From contig NZ_RAXT01000023.1 of the NCBI RefSeq assembly GCF_003611475.1, forward strand, positions 1 through 47,348: DNA of 47,348 nucleotides, read 5' to 3'. The position numbers were made by a program, and so were the translations under genes. Positions within the stretch are counted from its first letter, which is position 1, and every line of letters starts with the position of its first letter. Below the pieces are notes generated by a model. The model did not search any database, had not been told where the DNA came from, and saw nothing but the letters and a program-made list of their open reading frames with translations. Source of the stretch: Acinetobacter rongchengensis (GTDB lineage: Bacteria; Pseudomonadota; Gammaproteobacteria; Pseudomonadales; Moraxellaceae). This document shows positions 35,031-44,776 of the stretch, one piece after another.

Positions 35031-35927
35031 TTACTGTAAAAACGTTTCCGATTGATACGCAGGATTCGGGTAGTCATAAAAACCTTGACCAGTTTCCATG
35101 CCCATCTTGCCAGTATCGATCATCTCAGTTTTAATTTTGTCTGCAATTTTAAGCAGAAGTGGGTTTTTGGTTAAGTCCGCTTGTAACATAGTTACATTAT
35201 AAGCTGTTGTCATGCCAATCATATCTAATGTCCCAAATGGACCTATCGTGCTGCTCTGTGTTTTCATCCATGTTTGATCGATGGTGTGGGGGGCTGCAAC
35301 CTCATTTACCCAGAGGTCTAAAGCTGATACTAAATACGGAACTAACAGCGTATTAATAATATAGCCAGGCTGTTCTTTATAAATTGGCAGAGCGAGCATA
35401 CCCACTGCTTTAGCAAATGCTACAACTTCATCAAATACTTTACGGTCTGTAGTTGCATGCCCCATAATTTCTGCTGTGTTATGCACCCAGATTCGATTTG
35501 CAAAATGCAATGCTAAAAACTTTTCTGGGCGTCCAGTGAATTCGGAAAATTGACTAGGTAATAATGTAGACGTATTTGAAACAAAGACTGTTTTTTCAGG
35601 TGCGACTTTGCTCAATTTTTCGTAAAAATCACGTTTAATCTCTGGATTTTCAGGAACTGCTTCAATCACTAAATCGGCATCTTTCACTGCTTCTTCTAGG
35701 TTCGCGCAATAGCTCAGATTTTTAAAGGTATTGTCCAATTGTTCTTGGGTGGCATTGATATCTTTTTTATAACATTCAGATAATTCAAAAAATTTTTCTT
35801 TGGCTTTATCAAGGATTTCATCATTGATATCGTAAACTGTGACTTTAAATCCGTGAAAAGCAGTTTGAAAAGCAATTTGATAACCGAGTACACCACTGCC
35901 AGCTACAGTTACATTCTTGAAATGCAT
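35031..35927 (-). CDS. 3-hydroxyacyl-CoA dehydrogenase family protein
   Basis: A 298-residue NAD-dependent dehydrogenase. The N-terminal Rossmann fold opens VTVAGSGVLGYQIAFQTAFHG with Asp at the end of strand two (VYDIND). Catalytic-region segments are VSNTSTLLPSQFSE and LHFANRIW, in place of the usual HFFNP of FadB-type enzymes, with the catalytic His kept. The C-terminal part has QPGYIINTLLVPYLVSAL, IGPFGTLDMIG and the closing GMETGQGFYDYPNP. It probably oxidises a short 3-hydroxyacyl-CoA or related acid. It is divergent from an AraC-type regulator, which may control it. The substrate is not known. Confidence 0.85.
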   Translation of the reverse strand: MHFKNVTVAGSGVLGYQIAFQTAFHGFKVTVYDINDEILDKAKEKFFELSECYKKDINATQEQLDNTFKNLSYCANLEEAVKDADLVIEAVPENPEIKRDFYEKLSKVAPEKTVFVSNTSTLLPSQFSEFTGRPEKFLALHFANRIWVHNTAEIMGHATTDRKVFDEVVAFAKAVGMLALPIYKEQPGYIINTLLVPYLVSALDLWVNEVAAPHTIDQTWMKTQSSTIGPFGTLDMIGMTTAYNVTMLQADLTKNPLLLKIADKIKTEMIDTGKMGMETGQGFYDYPNPAYQSETFLQ

Positions 35928-36125
35928 TGTATTTTCCTTATTTTATCCTTAATGAAAAATGAATCATTTCTTTTTCACCACATTTATTCGGCGAATCTAT
36001 ATGTTTAATTTGCAAAATCTAATATGTGGTTAAAATGTCCATTAATCCTATTGTGTCTTTGAATTTTTATGTTAACTTGACAGAATGAGTCTATTTTTTG
36101 ACTTATTGAGACAAGGATTGTTTAA

Positions 36126-37205
36126 ATGAATCAGGCAGATTCGATCGATTGTGTGAACCCTAAAAGTGACCATGAAGACATGCTGCATAGTTCTGGTTTA
36201 CGTGGTTATGTCGAGGTGATGCAACAGTTAGATATTGACCCAATGCCTTTGCTAGAAAAGCATGGTATTCAAGCTTTGCAATTACAAGATGATAATGAAT
36301 GGATTTCACATTATGCGGTAATTCAACTTTTGGAAGAGAGTGCACAACAATCCAATTGTGCTGATCTTGGGTTACGAATTTCACATTATCAAGATATTAG
36401 TATTTTGGGAGTACTTGGGTCTATTCTACAAAGTGCGTCTACACTTCGTGATGTGCTTAAGTACAGTTCAGATTTACTTTTCTTGCATGGTTCAGCACCA
36501 CGTTTATATTTTAATGAGCATCCAACAACAGATTTATTTGAGGATGATCGTGATATTGTGGAAGTTATTTTTGATATTCAACTGACTCAAGATACTAATC
36601 TTTTAAGTAAACGTCAGTCCATGGATCTTGGGCTTGCTGTTTGCCATCGGGTGATGCGCTACTTGAGTGGCGATCATTATCAACTCCTTAAAGTGACTTT
36701 GCCACATAGTCCTATCGCTTCTTTAAATGTCTATAAACGTTTTTTTCAAACAGAAGTGATTGCAGATCAACAACATGCAGGATTGTATTTTCATAAAAAA
36801 TTATTCAATACAGCATTGGGGCGCGCAGATCATGGTTTGCGAGAAATTGTAGAGAGTTATCTTGAACGGAACTTTCGTAGCCATCAAGGTTCAATCAGTG
36901 ACCGAGTTCGTCATGCGATACGTATTAACTTATCGAGTCCGAAAGCCAATAAAACGGATATTGCTTATATGTTGGCAATGCATCCAAGAAGTTTGCAACG
37001 CAAATTGCATGAAGAAGGCACAAGCTTTGAGTTAATTAAAGATAAATTGAGGCAACAATTACTTTTACAGTATCTAGCAGATTCAAAAGCTTCTATGAGT
37101 CAAATTGCATCAGTGCTGGGTTTTTCTGAACAATCTGCATTAAGTCGTGCATGTAAAAATTGGTTTGGTGTGACACCTCGGCAGTTGAGGAAAGTCAGAA
37201 ATTAG
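36126..37205 (+). CDS. AraC family transcriptional regulator
   Basis: A 359-residue regulator with the arabinose-binding-like N-terminal domain seen in OruR/GliR-type members (LRGYVEVMQQLDIDPMPLLEKHGI, DLGLRISHYQDISILGVLGSILQSASTLRDVLKY). The C-terminal 100 residues carry two helix-turn-helix units: TDIAYMLAMHPRSLQRKLHEEG and ASMSQIASVLGFSEQSALSRACKNWFGVTPRQLR. It is divergent from the 3-hydroxyacyl-CoA dehydrogenase gene across about 200 bp, a layout that often marks a local regulator. The inducer is unknown. A strong terminator follows. Confidence 0.9.
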   Translation: MNQADSIDCVNPKSDHEDMLHSSGLRGYVEVMQQLDIDPMPLLEKHGIQALQLQDDNEWISHYAVIQLLEESAQQSNCADLGLRISHYQDISILGVLGSILQSASTLRDVLKYSSDLLFLHGSAPRLYFNEHPTTDLFEDDRDIVEVIFDIQLTQDTNLLSKRQSMDLGLAVCHRVMRYLSGDHYQLLKVTLPHSPIASLNVYKRFFQTEVIADQQHAGLYFHKKLFNTALGRADHGLREIVESYLERNFRSHQGSISDRVRHAIRINLSSPKANKTDIAYMLAMHPRSLQRKLHEEGTSFELIKDKLRQQLLLQYLADSKASMSQIASVLGFSEQSALSRACKNWFGVTPRQLRKVRN

Positions 37206-37246
37206 CAATTCAATACTTATATTTTCTAGATAAAATTGTGTTATAA

Positions 37247-37271
37247 AAAAACCCGCATTGAGCGGGTTTTT
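37247..37271. terminator. Terminator between the AraC gene and purD
   Basis: AAAAACCCGC (37247-37256) pairs with GCGGGTTTTT (37262-37271) around ATTGA. It serves the plus-strand AraC gene and, in reverse, may serve purD, which ends at 37309. Confidence 0.9.
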
Positions 37272-37308
37272 AAACTGACCATAGATTGAGTCAATTCAGC
37301 TTAGTCAA

Positions 37309-38592
37309 TCAAGCATTTTCACGTGCAATCGCTCTATAACCAATATCTTTACGGTATTGCATGCCATCAAAAGTTATTTTTTGACAAAGTTCTAAAGCTT
37401 TGGCTTGAGCTTCTCCAATACTGTCGCCAAGCGCAGTGACGCAAAGAACGCGACCACCAGCAGTGACGATTTCACCATCGGCATTGGTTGCTGTACCTGC
37501 ATGGAAAACTTTGGCATCAGTCATTTTAGTATCTAAACCAAAGATAACGTCATCTTTACTTGACGTTTCAGGGTAGCCTTTAGATGCAAGTACGATTCCT
37601 ACCGTTTTACGTGTATCCCATTCGGCTTCTGCAGGAAGATTTCCAGCGATACCTGCCTCAACTAAATCAACCAAAGATGATTTTAAACGCATCATAATCG
37701 GTTGAGTTTCAGGATCTCCGAAACGACAGTTGAATTCGATAACACGTGGTTGCCCTTCATCGTCAATCATTAAACCTGCATACAAAAAGCCTGTATATAC
37801 ATGACCATCAGCTTTCATACCATCTACTGTTGGACGCATTACTTGTTGCATGACTTTTTCAAAAACATCCGCAGTCACAACGGGAGCAGGGGAATACGCA
37901 CCCATACCGCCTGTGTTTGGACCTTGGTCGCCTTCAAAGATACGTTTATGATCTTGCGAAGTTGCCATTGGCAAGATGTTGTCACCATCTATCATACAAA
38001 TGAAAGAAGCTTCTTCACCTGCAAGGAATTGTTCGATGACGACACGTGAACCTGCATCGCCAAATTTGTTGCCTGCCAACATATCATCAATTGCATCAAA
38101 TGCTTCTTGATTGGTCATTGCAACAATCACGCCTTTACCAGCAGCTAAACCATCTGCTTTGATTACAATCGGTGCACCATTTTTTTCAACAAAAGCTTTC
38201 GCGGCATCTACTTCGGTAAATACATCATAGAATGCTGTTGGAATGTTATGACGCTTTAAGAAGTGCTTAGCAAATGCTTTAGAACCTTCAAGTTGTGCAG
38301 CAAATTGAGTTGGTCCCCAAATTTTAAGACCCGCTTCACGGCATGCGTCGACTACACCATTGACCAGCGGAGCTTCTGGACCAACAATAATTAAATCAAC
38401 CGCATTATTTTGAGCAAATTCAATAATTGCAGGATTGTTTTGAATATCTAAAGCGACATTTTTACATTTATTTTCAGTCGCAGTGCCTGCATTACCAGGC
38501 GCAACAAAAACTTGAGTTACTTTTTCATCTTGCGCGATTTTCCATGCAAGTGCATGTTCACGACCACCACTACCCAATACTAAAATGTTCAT
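37309..38592 (-). CDS. purD: Phosphoribosylamine-glycine ligase (GAR synthetase)
   Basis: A 427-residue ATP-grasp enzyme that makes glycinamide ribonucleotide in purine synthesis. It opens MNILVLGSGGREHALAWK, with the family segments VGPEAPLVNGVVD, GSKAFAKHFLKRHNIPTA, IVIKADGLAAGKGV, EEASFICMIDG, the ATSQDHKRIFEGDQGPNTGGMGAYSP signature and EFNCRFGDPETQ. The ATG at 38592 is chosen over a TTG two codons earlier. It follows purH across 128 bp that hold a palindromic repeat, so cotranscription may be reduced. Confidence 0.95.
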   Translation of the reverse strand: MNILVLGSGGREHALAWKIAQDEKVTQVFVAPGNAGTATENKCKNVALDIQNNPAIIEFAQNNAVDLIIVGPEAPLVNGVVDACREAGLKIWGPTQFAAQLEGSKAFAKHFLKRHNIPTAFYDVFTEVDAAKAFVEKNGAPIVIKADGLAAGKGVIVAMTNQEAFDAIDDMLAGNKFGDAGSRVVIEQFLAGEEASFICMIDGDNILPMATSQDHKRIFEGDQGPNTGGMGAYSPAPVVTADVFEKVMQQVMRPTVDGMKADGHVYTGFLYAGLMIDDEGQPRVIEFNCRFGDPETQPIMMRLKSSLVDLVEAGIAGNLPAEAEWDTRKTVGIVLASKGYPETSSKDDVIFGLDTKMTDAKVFHAGTATNADGEIVTAGGRVLCVTALGDSIGEAQAKALELCQKITFDGMQYRKDIGYRAIARENA

Positions 38593-38615
38593 CTTCAAAA
38601 ACCCTTCAGAAATAG

Positions 38616-38710
38616 AATCCCCCTAAATCCCCCTTTATCAAAGGGGGACTCCCTTCGTTCTATTATGATATAGAAAACCCTCCTTTAATAAAGGAGGGCT
38701 AGGGAGGATT
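38616..38710. repeat. Paired intergenic palindromic repeat between purH and purD
   Basis: Two short palindromes stand 41 bp apart: CCCCCTTT (38629-38636) with AAAGGGGG (38640-38647), and CCCTCCTTT (38678-38686) with AAAGGAGGG (38690-38698). The outer ends AATCCCCCTA and TAGGGAGGATT are themselves imperfect inverted copies, so the 95-bp unit is a REP-pair or MITE-like element. A single relative lies at 16533-16585. Confidence 0.7.
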
Positions 38711-38720
38711 TAAAAATTAA

Positions 38721-40295
38721 TTAGTGACGGAAATGACGCATGCCGGTAAATACCATTGCAATACCAGCTTCATCAGCAGCAGCAATGGTTTCTTCATCAC
38801 GCATTGAACCACCTGGTTGGATAATACATTTAATACCTGCTTTCGCTGCATTATCAATACCATCACGGAATGGGAAGAATGCATCAGACGCCATGACAGC
38901 ACCTTCAACCACTAAGCCTGCATGTTCAGCTTTAATTGCTGCAATACGTGCTGAGTTGACGCGGCTCATTTGACCTGCACCCACACCAATTGTTTGGCGA
39001 TTTTTCGCATAAACAATCGCATTAGATTTCACATATTTTGCAACTTTCCATGCAAAAATGAGATCGTCAATTTCTTGTTCAGTTGGTGCACGTTTAGTCA
39101 CAACTTTAAGGTCATCTTTGGTGATCATGCCTAAATCTTGGTCTTGAACCAATAAACCACCATTGACGCGCTTATAGTCGTATTGTGCAGCACGTTCATC
39201 AATTGCTGGTAATTCACCGCAAACGAGAACACGTACATTTTTCTTCGCGCCAGTCACTTCAAGTACGCCTTCAGCAATACTTGGTGCAATGATCACTTCA
39301 ACGAATTGACGGTCAACAATTGCTTGCGCAGTTGCGACATCTAATTCACGGTTAAACGCAATAATGCCACCAAAAGCAGACTCAGGATCTGTTGCATAAG
39401 CAAGATCATAAGCAACTTGAATACCATCGAGTGAAACAGCAACGCCACAAGGGTTGGCATGTTTAACAATCACACAGGCAGGTTTTGCAAATGATTTCAC
39501 ACATTCAAGCGCTGCATCAGTGTCCGCGATATTGTTATAAGAAAGTTCTTTTCCTTGAAGTTGCTTCGCCGTTGAAACTGAAGCTTCCGTTGCTGTGCTT
39601 TCAACATAGAACGCAGCAGATTGGTGTGGATTTTCACCATAACGTAAATCTTGTACTTTATTTAATTGCGTATTGAAAGTACGAGCAAACTTATCAGCCT
39701 GACCTTCTTCTTTACCTACGCGCGCACCTAAGTATGAAGCAATCATGCCATCGTATTGTGCAGTATGTTCAAAAGCTTTCACAGCTAAGTCAAAACGAGT
39801 TTCATAAGACAATGCTGCATTAGCTTTTAATTCGCTAATCACGGTTGCATAGTCAGATGCATTAACAACAATACCCACTGAAGCATGGTTTTTAGCTGCG
39901 GCACGAACCATAGTTGGTCCACCGATATCGATATTTTCGATTGCATCTGCCAATGAACAATTTGGTTTTGCTACAGTTGCTGCAAATGGATAAAGGTTAA
40001 CCACAACTAAATCGATCGCATCGATGTTGTGTTCAGCCATAACAGCTTCGTCTAGACCACGACGAGCTAAGATACCACCATGAATTTTCGGATGTAGTGT
40101 TTTTACACGTCCATCCATCATTTCAGGAAAACCAGTGTGCTCTGAAACTTCAACTACGGATACATTGTTGTCTTTAAGCAACTTATACGTACCACCAGTA
40201 GATAAAATTTCTACCCCAAGAGCTACAAGGTTCTGGGCAAATTCAACGATCCCAGTTTTATCGGAAACAGAGATTAAAGCGCGTTTAATAGTCAT
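38721..40295 (-). CDS. purH: Bifunctional AICAR transformylase / IMP cyclohydrolase
   Basis: A 524-residue enzyme for the last two steps of IMP synthesis. The N-terminal cyclohydrolase domain has [55 protein letters not shown] and VNLYPF. The transformylase domain has [23 protein letters not shown] (catalytic Lys-His), [15 protein letters not shown] and ending segments [32 protein letters not shown]. The ATG at 40295 gives the usual [12 protein letters not shown] start. It follows fis after a terminator, so readthrough or a separate promoter is needed. Confidence 0.96.
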   Translation of the reverse strand: MTIKRALISVSDKTGIVEFAQNLVALGVEILSTGGTYKLLKDNNVSVVEVSEHTGFPEMMDGRVKTLHPKIHGGILARRGLDEAVMAEHNIDAIDLVVVNLYPFAATVAKPNCSLADAIENIDIGGPTMVRAAAKNHASVGIVVNASDYATVISELKANAALSYETRFDLAVKAFEHTAQYDGMIASYLGARVGKEEGQADKFARTFNTQLNKVQDLRYGENPHQSAAFYVESTATEASVSTAKQLQGKELSYNNIADTDAALECVKSFAKPACVIVKHANPCGVAVSLDGIQVAYDLAYATDPESAFGGIIAFNRELDVATAQAIVDRQFVEVIIAPSIAEGVLEVTGAKKNVRVLVCGELPAIDERAAQYDYKRVNGGLLVQDQDLGMITKDDLKVVTKRAPTEQEIDDLIFAWKVAKYVKSNAIVYAKNRQTIGVGAGQMSRVNSARIAAIKAEHAGLVVEGAVMASDAFFPFRDGIDNAAKAGIKCIIQPGGSMRDEETIAAADEAGIAMVFTGMRHFRH

Positions 40296-40352
40296 GATCT
40301 TCATCAACAGTTTTTAAGTCTAGAGATTTAAACAAATAGGCAAAACGTAGGT

Positions 40353-40385
40353 AAAAAAAATGCCCACGCAAGTCGTGAGCATTTT
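40353..40385 (-). terminator. Terminator between fis and purH
   Basis: AAAATGCCCACG (40357-40368) pairs with CGTGAGCATTTT (40374-40385) around a 5-nt loop, with one position that is a G-U pair in the minus-strand RNA. Eight U follow on the minus strand. It starts 6 bp past the fis stop. Confidence 0.85.
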
Positions 40386-40390
40386 ATCAT

Positions 40391-40660
40391 TTATTCACTC
40401 ATTAAACCGTGAGCTTTCAACTTTTTACGTAAAGTACCGCGGTTGAGTCCTAGAATCTCAGCAGCACGAGTTTGGTTACCTCGTGTATATTCTAGAACTA
40501 CAGATAAAAGAGGTTTCTCCATTTCTGCTAGCACCATGTCGTACACTTGTGATGGTTGTTCACCTTGCAATTGTGCAAAATAGTGACGAACTGCGCGATC
40601 TACGTGGATACGAAGAGCGACATCAGATTGTGCAGTAAAAATAGGAGATTTGCTATTCAT
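40391..40660 (-). CDS. fis: DNA-binding protein Fis
   Basis: An 89-residue nucleoid protein that bends DNA and stimulates rRNA promoters and some recombination systems. The N-terminal half ([41 protein letters not shown]) forms the dimer part. The C-terminal helix-turn-helix reads [26 protein letters not shown]. The length is slightly below the 98 residues of E. coli Fis and normal for Acinetobacter relatives. The upstream gene is not dusB as in E. coli; prmA and a DUF3426 gene lie upstream after a 373-bp gap. Confidence 0.94.
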   Translation of the reverse strand: MNSKSPIFTAQSDVALRIHVDRAVRHYFAQLQGEQPSQVYDMVLAEMEKPLLSVVLEYTRGNQTRAAEILGLNRGTLRKKLKAHGLMSE

Positions 40661-41033
40661 GCGAGATAATCCGAAAAATCTATAATCACTTGGGTAAAGT
40701 GATCAATGTGGTCTAAAAAAAATACTGAGCTCCGTCTTAGATCCTAAAACGGTTGGCTCTAAAACAGAAACAATTAGCTTGCCACAGCTTACACAATTGA
40801 GCGAAAAATAAGCGTAACAATAGATTAATATTTGTTACGGAACGCCTCAAAACAAAAAATATCCCTGATGCGCTGAATTTATTATAAAGCACATAAACAA
40901 GATTGTATTTTTTGTGAAAAATTGCGAGGAGTTTGTGGCACAAAGCTTTCGTGGCGCACATGATACCATTGTCTAAGAAAAAATGAGCAAGAAAACTACA
41001 TTTTTTTTCATTTTTTTATAGTTTTTTTCAATC
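40661..41033 (-). promoter_or_regulatory. Upstream region of fis with -10 element and hairpin
   Basis: No convincing gene is seen here; a short minus-strand open frame at 40737-40961 has no ribosome binding site or family look. A TATAAT on the minus strand at 40886-40881 could be the fis -10, giving a leader of about 210 nt. In that leader CGTAACAA and TTGTTACG (40813-40820 with 40832-40839) form an 8-bp stem followed by CTTATTTTTC, a possible attenuator. Confidence 0.4.
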
Positions 41034-41906
41034 TTAAGGGTGAATTACTTCTAATTGGTAATGATCAAATGTATTTCTCGATGCTGTAACAACAAATTTA
41101 AAAGGGTAAGGACTATTTTTGGGAATACGTTTAATACCAATTAAACTTTCGATCAAATATTCGTCAGGCGTTATGATATAAGTCGTCACCACATTATCAT
41201 GTGATTTAAGGAGTACTTTGATGAACGGCAATTCTAAACTTTTAGAATAATCGTTAGTCAACTGTCCTGTGAATTGGGTTTGCTGATTATCGATGGCTTT
41301 TACTTTTAGATTACTAATAACAATGTGCTTATAGCGTTGATCAGCAGTATCACAACGTAAAATCGAACATGTTTGGGTAAATATACGATTAATTAAAGGA
41401 TAGCGGTCAGTCAGACTTGGATTAAACCATACGATTTGAAAAAGCAAGATGATGAGTAGAGCGAGATTAATCAGTCCCCAAGACGTATAGTAAAGTTTGC
41501 TTTTAGAATTGCTGGATTGATTATTGGCATGATCAATGATGCCTTGAGCTAAATTTAAACTCGGAATGCTATGAAGTGGTTCGTTATTAAAATAATTAAG
41601 ATTGTTTAAGTAGGTTCTTAGGTCAATATTTGAGTTTTCTATTTTACGATCAAAAATATCTAAAAAATGTGTTTCTGCACCGTGGTCATGGTTTGGGGTA
41701 TTGACGATCTGCGGTGTCTGTTCAATTAGCTGTGGTTTAACGTTTTGAGTCTTTTCTATGGCGTTGGGGTTTAGTAGATGTAATAAAGCGTTAAAGTTAG
41801 TTGAACATTTTGGACAACAAACCATACCCTGAGCAACAGTTAGTTGCGTAACTGATACTTTATAAATCGTTTCACAGTTTGGGCAGCGGGTTTGTTTGTC
41901 AGTCAT
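41034..41906 (-). CDS. Zinc-ribbon and DUF3426 membrane protein
   Basis: A 290-residue protein. The N-terminus is an MJ0042-type zinc ribbon with Cys8, Cys11, Cys31 and Cys34 (RCPNCETIYKV, CCPKCSTNF). A hydrophilic linker leads to one membrane span at about 143-160 (WGLINLALLIILLFQIVW). The C-terminal periplasmic or outer part fits DUF3426 (ILRCDTADQRYKHIVISNLKVKAI, TGQLTNDYSKSLELPFIKVLL). The role of the family is unknown. It follows prmA after 19 bp, so the two are probably cotranscribed, and precedes fis. Confidence 0.85.
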   Translation of the reverse strand: MTDKQTRCPNCETIYKVSVTQLTVAQGMVCCPKCSTNFNALLHLLNPNAIEKTQNVKPQLIEQTPQIVNTPNHDHGAETHFLDIFDRKIENSNIDLRTYLNNLNYFNNEPLHSIPSLNLAQGIIDHANNQSSNSKSKLYYTSWGLINLALLIILLFQIVWFNPSLTDRYPLINRIFTQTCSILRCDTADQRYKHIVISNLKVKAIDNQQTQFTGQLTNDYSKSLELPFIKVLLKSHDNVVTTYIITPDEYLIESLIGIKRIPKNSPYPFKFVVTASRNTFDHYQLEVIHP

Positions 41907-41925
41907 AAAAACTTATTTTCGCAGA

Positions 41926-42828
41926 TTAATACATATGACGTGATCCTGAAATTCGATACCAATTTTCATCACGTTTTTCCACTTCCATTATATCAAAGAA
42001 TTCAGAATAAACATTAGAAACATCAGTAACTTGCTCTTCAATTATACCTGCGAGTGCGAACTTACCCTCAGATTTAATTAAAGTTGAGAATTCAGCCGCA
42101 AGCGCCATGAGAGGGCCTGCAAGTATGTTTGCAACAAATACATCTGCCTTTTGGTCCGCAAGCACTTTATTGAACTCTTCAGGAAGTCCAACATAGAGTT
42201 GATTGAGCACACCATTCAATTCAGCATTTTGTTTTGTTGCTAAAACAGCTTGCGGGTCGATATCTGTGGCATAAACTTTTCGAGCGCCTAAAAGAAGTGC
42301 AGCTACACCTAAAATGCCTGAACCACAACCGTAATCGATGACAATTTTATCTTTAACATCGACCTTGCCTAACCATTGTAAGCATAGAAATGTTGAAGCA
42401 TGGTTACCTGTACCAAATGCTAAACCCGGATCAAGTTTAATATTGACGGCATCTGCTTCTGGCGCTTCCATCCATTCAGGTACAATCCAGTATTTTTCAG
42501 CAATTTGGATTGGCTCATAGGCATCCATCCAAGTGCGTTCCCATGCTTGGTCTTCAAGAAACTCACTGCGTATTGGTGCTTCTGGCATTTGGGTACGAAT
42601 AAATGTTTCTAAAGCTTCAACATCAATTTGCTCGTCATCTTCTTGTGCATAGATGCCCGTAACAATGACTTTATTCCAAAGTGGTGTTTCACCTGGAAGT
42701 GGTTCAAGCAAGTCTTGGTTTTCAGCATCATTGAGTGTCACGCTTACAGCGCCAAGTGAGCTTAATAATGTTTCTGTAAAATCAACTTGAGCTTGTTCAA
42801 CAGTAATATGAATTTGTAACCACTTCAC
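41926..42828 (-). CDS. prmA: Ribosomal protein L11 methyltransferase
   Basis: A 300-residue SAM-dependent enzyme that trimethylates ribosomal protein uL11. The N-terminal substrate-recognition domain ([31 protein letters not shown]) leads into the catalytic Rossmann fold. That fold contains [42 protein letters not shown] and [13 protein letters not shown], the last being the NPPY-like NIL segment. Length and order are normal. It is the first gene of the prmA-DUF3426 pair that leads toward fis. Confidence 0.95.
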   Translation of the reverse strand: MKWLQIHITVEQAQVDFTETLLSSLGAVSVTLNDAENQDLLEPLPGETPLWNKVIVTGIYAQEDDEQIDVEALETFIRTQMPEAPIRSEFLEDQAWERTWMDAYEPIQIAEKYWIVPEWMEAPEADAVNIKLDPGLAFGTGNHASTFLCLQWLGKVDVKDKIVIDYGCGSGILGVAALLLGARKVYATDIDPQAVLATKQNAELNGVLNQLYVGLPEEFNKVLADQKADVFVANILAGPLMALAAEFSTLIKSEGKFALAGIIEEQVTDVSNVYSEFFDIMEVEKRDENWYRISGSRHMY

Positions 42829-42902
42829 GGTAAAGACCTAATGTATTTTCTTAAAAAAAGCTATTGTAGCCGAAAGTCTAAAGTCACGCCTTATGAAAAT
42901 AA

Positions 42903-42927
42903 AAATGGATGGCTAAACCATCCATTT
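42903..42927. terminator. Terminator between the BASS transporter and prmA
   Basis: AAATGGATGG (42903-42912) pairs with CCATCCATTT (42918-42927) around CTAAA. On the minus strand U5 follows, 20 bp past the transporter stop. Confidence 0.88.
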
Positions 42928-42946
42928 AGAAACAATTTATTTAGCA

Positions 42947-43840
42947 TTATGTACGGGTGTTGGCTGTGTTTTCTACATTTAGTTGATTGCTTGCTAAACG
43001 AGAAATTAGCATGCCAAAAATAGCTGCAAAGATGTACATGAAAATAGAATAAACTGCGGCAGGCATCGCTACAGTACTATTCGCAATAACGGTCAGTGCG
43101 ATTGTCATTGCAAGTGTACTGTTATGGATGCCAATTTCAAAAGCACATGCACGTGCTTGGGCACTATTAATTCCAAGCAGTCTTGGCACAAAATAACCAA
43201 TTACTAAGCTGCAAATACAGAAGATGACCGTCGCTAAACCGACCTGCGCTAAATATTCCAAAATATGAGCACGCTCTTTGGCAATCGCGCCAATAATAAT
43301 CAGGACTAAAAAAGCAACAGAGAAAATGCGTAGGGGCTTATTCAGTTTCTGGGTTAAAGAGGGCGCATAGTGTCGAATCAGCATACCCACACATACAGGA
43401 ACCAAAATAATCGCAAAAACCTGTACGATTTTACCAAATTGCATACTGATCTGTTGGCCATCATTCATAAAATGCTGAATCGCGAAATTTACAATTAGCG
43501 GTAAAGTAAAAGCGGCAATAATAGAATTAATGGCCGTGAGGGTAATATTGAGCGCAATATCACCTTTAAATAAATAGCTAAATAAATTTGCGGTACTGCC
43601 ACCTGGTGAAGCGGCTAATAGCATTAAACCGACTGCAAGAAGGGGAGGCAAGGCAAGGACTTTACAGATAATAAAGGCGATTCCAACCAAAACAACCAAT
43701 TGACAAAATAAAGCAATCAGTACAGCTTTGGGATGTTTTGAAACACGTGCAAAATCTTTTGGGGTTAACTCTAAGCCTAAACCCATCATAATAATGGCCA
43801 GCGCTAGTGGTAACATTATGGTGATTATTCCAGAATCCAT
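42947..43840 (-). CDS. Bile acid:sodium symporter (BASS) family transporter
   Basis: A 297-residue inner-membrane carrier with about nine hydrophobic spans. Family marks include IMMGLGLELTPKDFARVSKHPKAV, the LLAASPGGSTANLFSYLFKGDIALNITLTAINSI segment with its sodium-site glycines and asparagine, and the later RACAFEIGIHNSTLAMTIAL. BASS proteins carry organic anions, pantothenate-type acids or steroids with sodium; the substrate here is unknown. It stands alone with its own terminator. Length is typical of short bacterial members. Confidence 0.88.
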   Translation of the reverse strand: MDSGIITIMLPLALAIIMMGLGLELTPKDFARVSKHPKAVLIALFCQLVVLVGIAFIICKVLALPPLLAVGLMLLAASPGGSTANLFSYLFKGDIALNITLTAINSIIAAFTLPLIVNFAIQHFMNDGQQISMQFGKIVQVFAIILVPVCVGMLIRHYAPSLTQKLNKPLRIFSVAFLVLIIIGAIAKERAHILEYLAQVGLATVIFCICSLVIGYFVPRLLGINSAQARACAFEIGIHNSTLAMTIALTVIANSTVAMPAAVYSIFMYIFAAIFGMLISRLASNQLNVENTANTRT

Positions 43841-43998
43841 TTTTTATACACTCCATGTCATTGTTTTTTTAATATCTATTTTCTTTGAGTGTAATTGATA
43901 ATTTTTATTTTTAAAATATATTTTTTCTTATTTAAAATGAATAGTTTGTATCTGAATTTTGGTCTTTTAATATTCAGTGATAAATAGATTAGACACTA

Positions 43999-44032
43999 AA
44001 AAAGTGGCTGACATTATCATCAACCACTTTAA
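43999..44032 (-). terminator. Terminator after the small secreted protein gene
   Basis: On the minus strand GTGGTTGA and TCAGCCAC form an 8-bp stem (one U-G pair) with an 8-nt loop, followed by CTTTTTTAG. In plus coordinates the arms are AAAGTGG at 44001-44007 and CCACTTT at 44024-44030, 86 bp past the gene stop. Confidence 0.65.
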
Positions 44033-44115
44033 GTTTTCTAGATTCATCTATTATTTCAATCATGTTGAAATAGGCTTTTTATACCTAATAATAGTTGAAT
44101 ATTATAGTTACTGAA

Positions 44116-44523
44116 TTATTGCGCTTGGATAGGCGCTTCAGTAGGTTGTGCTGAACTTGGTTGTTCAATTGCTTGAGGTGCTTCATTGACAGGAGCTGTC
44201 ATCGTTTCAGCAGCTGGTGCTGATTCCATTGTTGCGGTATTTGTCGTTGCTTCTGCACTCGGTGCATTCATCGCGCTTGCTCCAGCAGGTGGTGCAGGGA
44301 ACGTGAATTGCAATTTACCGTCTGCATTTGGTTCACAAGTACCATTAAAAGTAACGCCTTTGTTGGCGTATACCACCCAGTCACCTTGTTTCTTCTTGCT
44401 ACAAATTTGAATCTGTTTCTTCACTTCTGCCTTGCTGGCATTTTCCTCTGCTGCATGAGCGAATGAAAAAGTCACAAAACTAAGTAAAGTTGTTGCAATC
44501 ACTTTAGACATCGTATTTTTCAT
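44116..44523 (-). CDS. Small secreted protein with Ala/Pro/Glu-rich tail
   Basis: A 135-residue exported protein of unknown function. The signal peptide MKNTMSKVIATTLLSFVTFSFAHA is cleaved after AHA. A compact core of about 55 residues follows, with two cysteines (IQICSKKKQGDWVVYANKGVTFNGTCEPNADGK) likely joined by a disulfide. The last 60 residues are a low-complexity Ala-Pro-Thr-Glu tail (PAPPAGASAMNAPSAEATT onward) that is probably disordered, as in linkers across the cell wall. The gene is alone, divergent from mnmG, and has its own terminator. Confidence 0.7.
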   Translation of the reverse strand: MKNTMSKVIATTLLSFVTFSFAHAAEENASKAEVKKQIQICSKKKQGDWVVYANKGVTFNGTCEPNADGKLQFTFPAPPAGASAMNAPSAEATTNTATMESAPAAETMTAPVNEAPQAIEQPSSAQPTEAPIQAQ

Positions 44524-44733
44524 GATGATATTCCTTTTATTAAAAAGTGTGAATTCAATAGCTAAAAAGAGATTGAATAATTGCCAGTTCGGTATTTATC
44601 CTAGAGAAGTTTTTGATTAAATTAAATTTCATTTATGGAGGAATCGTGCAACAAAGTGTCAAGTTGTGTAAGATGTATTGTTATCCTGTATAAATAAAAT
44701 TTGTAAAACGAGCTAAAATAAAAAGTAAAATTT

Positions 44734-44742
44734 TGCTATAAT
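44734..44742 (+). promoter_or_regulatory. Extended -10 promoter of mnmG
   Basis: TGCTATAAT (44734-44742) is a perfect -10 with the TGn extension. The start of transcription is expected near 44749, 28 nt before the mnmG ATG. No clear -35 is seen. Confidence 0.6.
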
Positions 44743-44776
44743 TTCCTGTCATTTTATTTATCTCTCAATTATCACT

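Noticed and set aside
40737..40961. Minus-strand open frame of 74 codons upstream of fis
   Set aside because: No ribosome binding site, odd Cys/Phe/Leu-rich composition and no family resemblance; the region looks regulatory.
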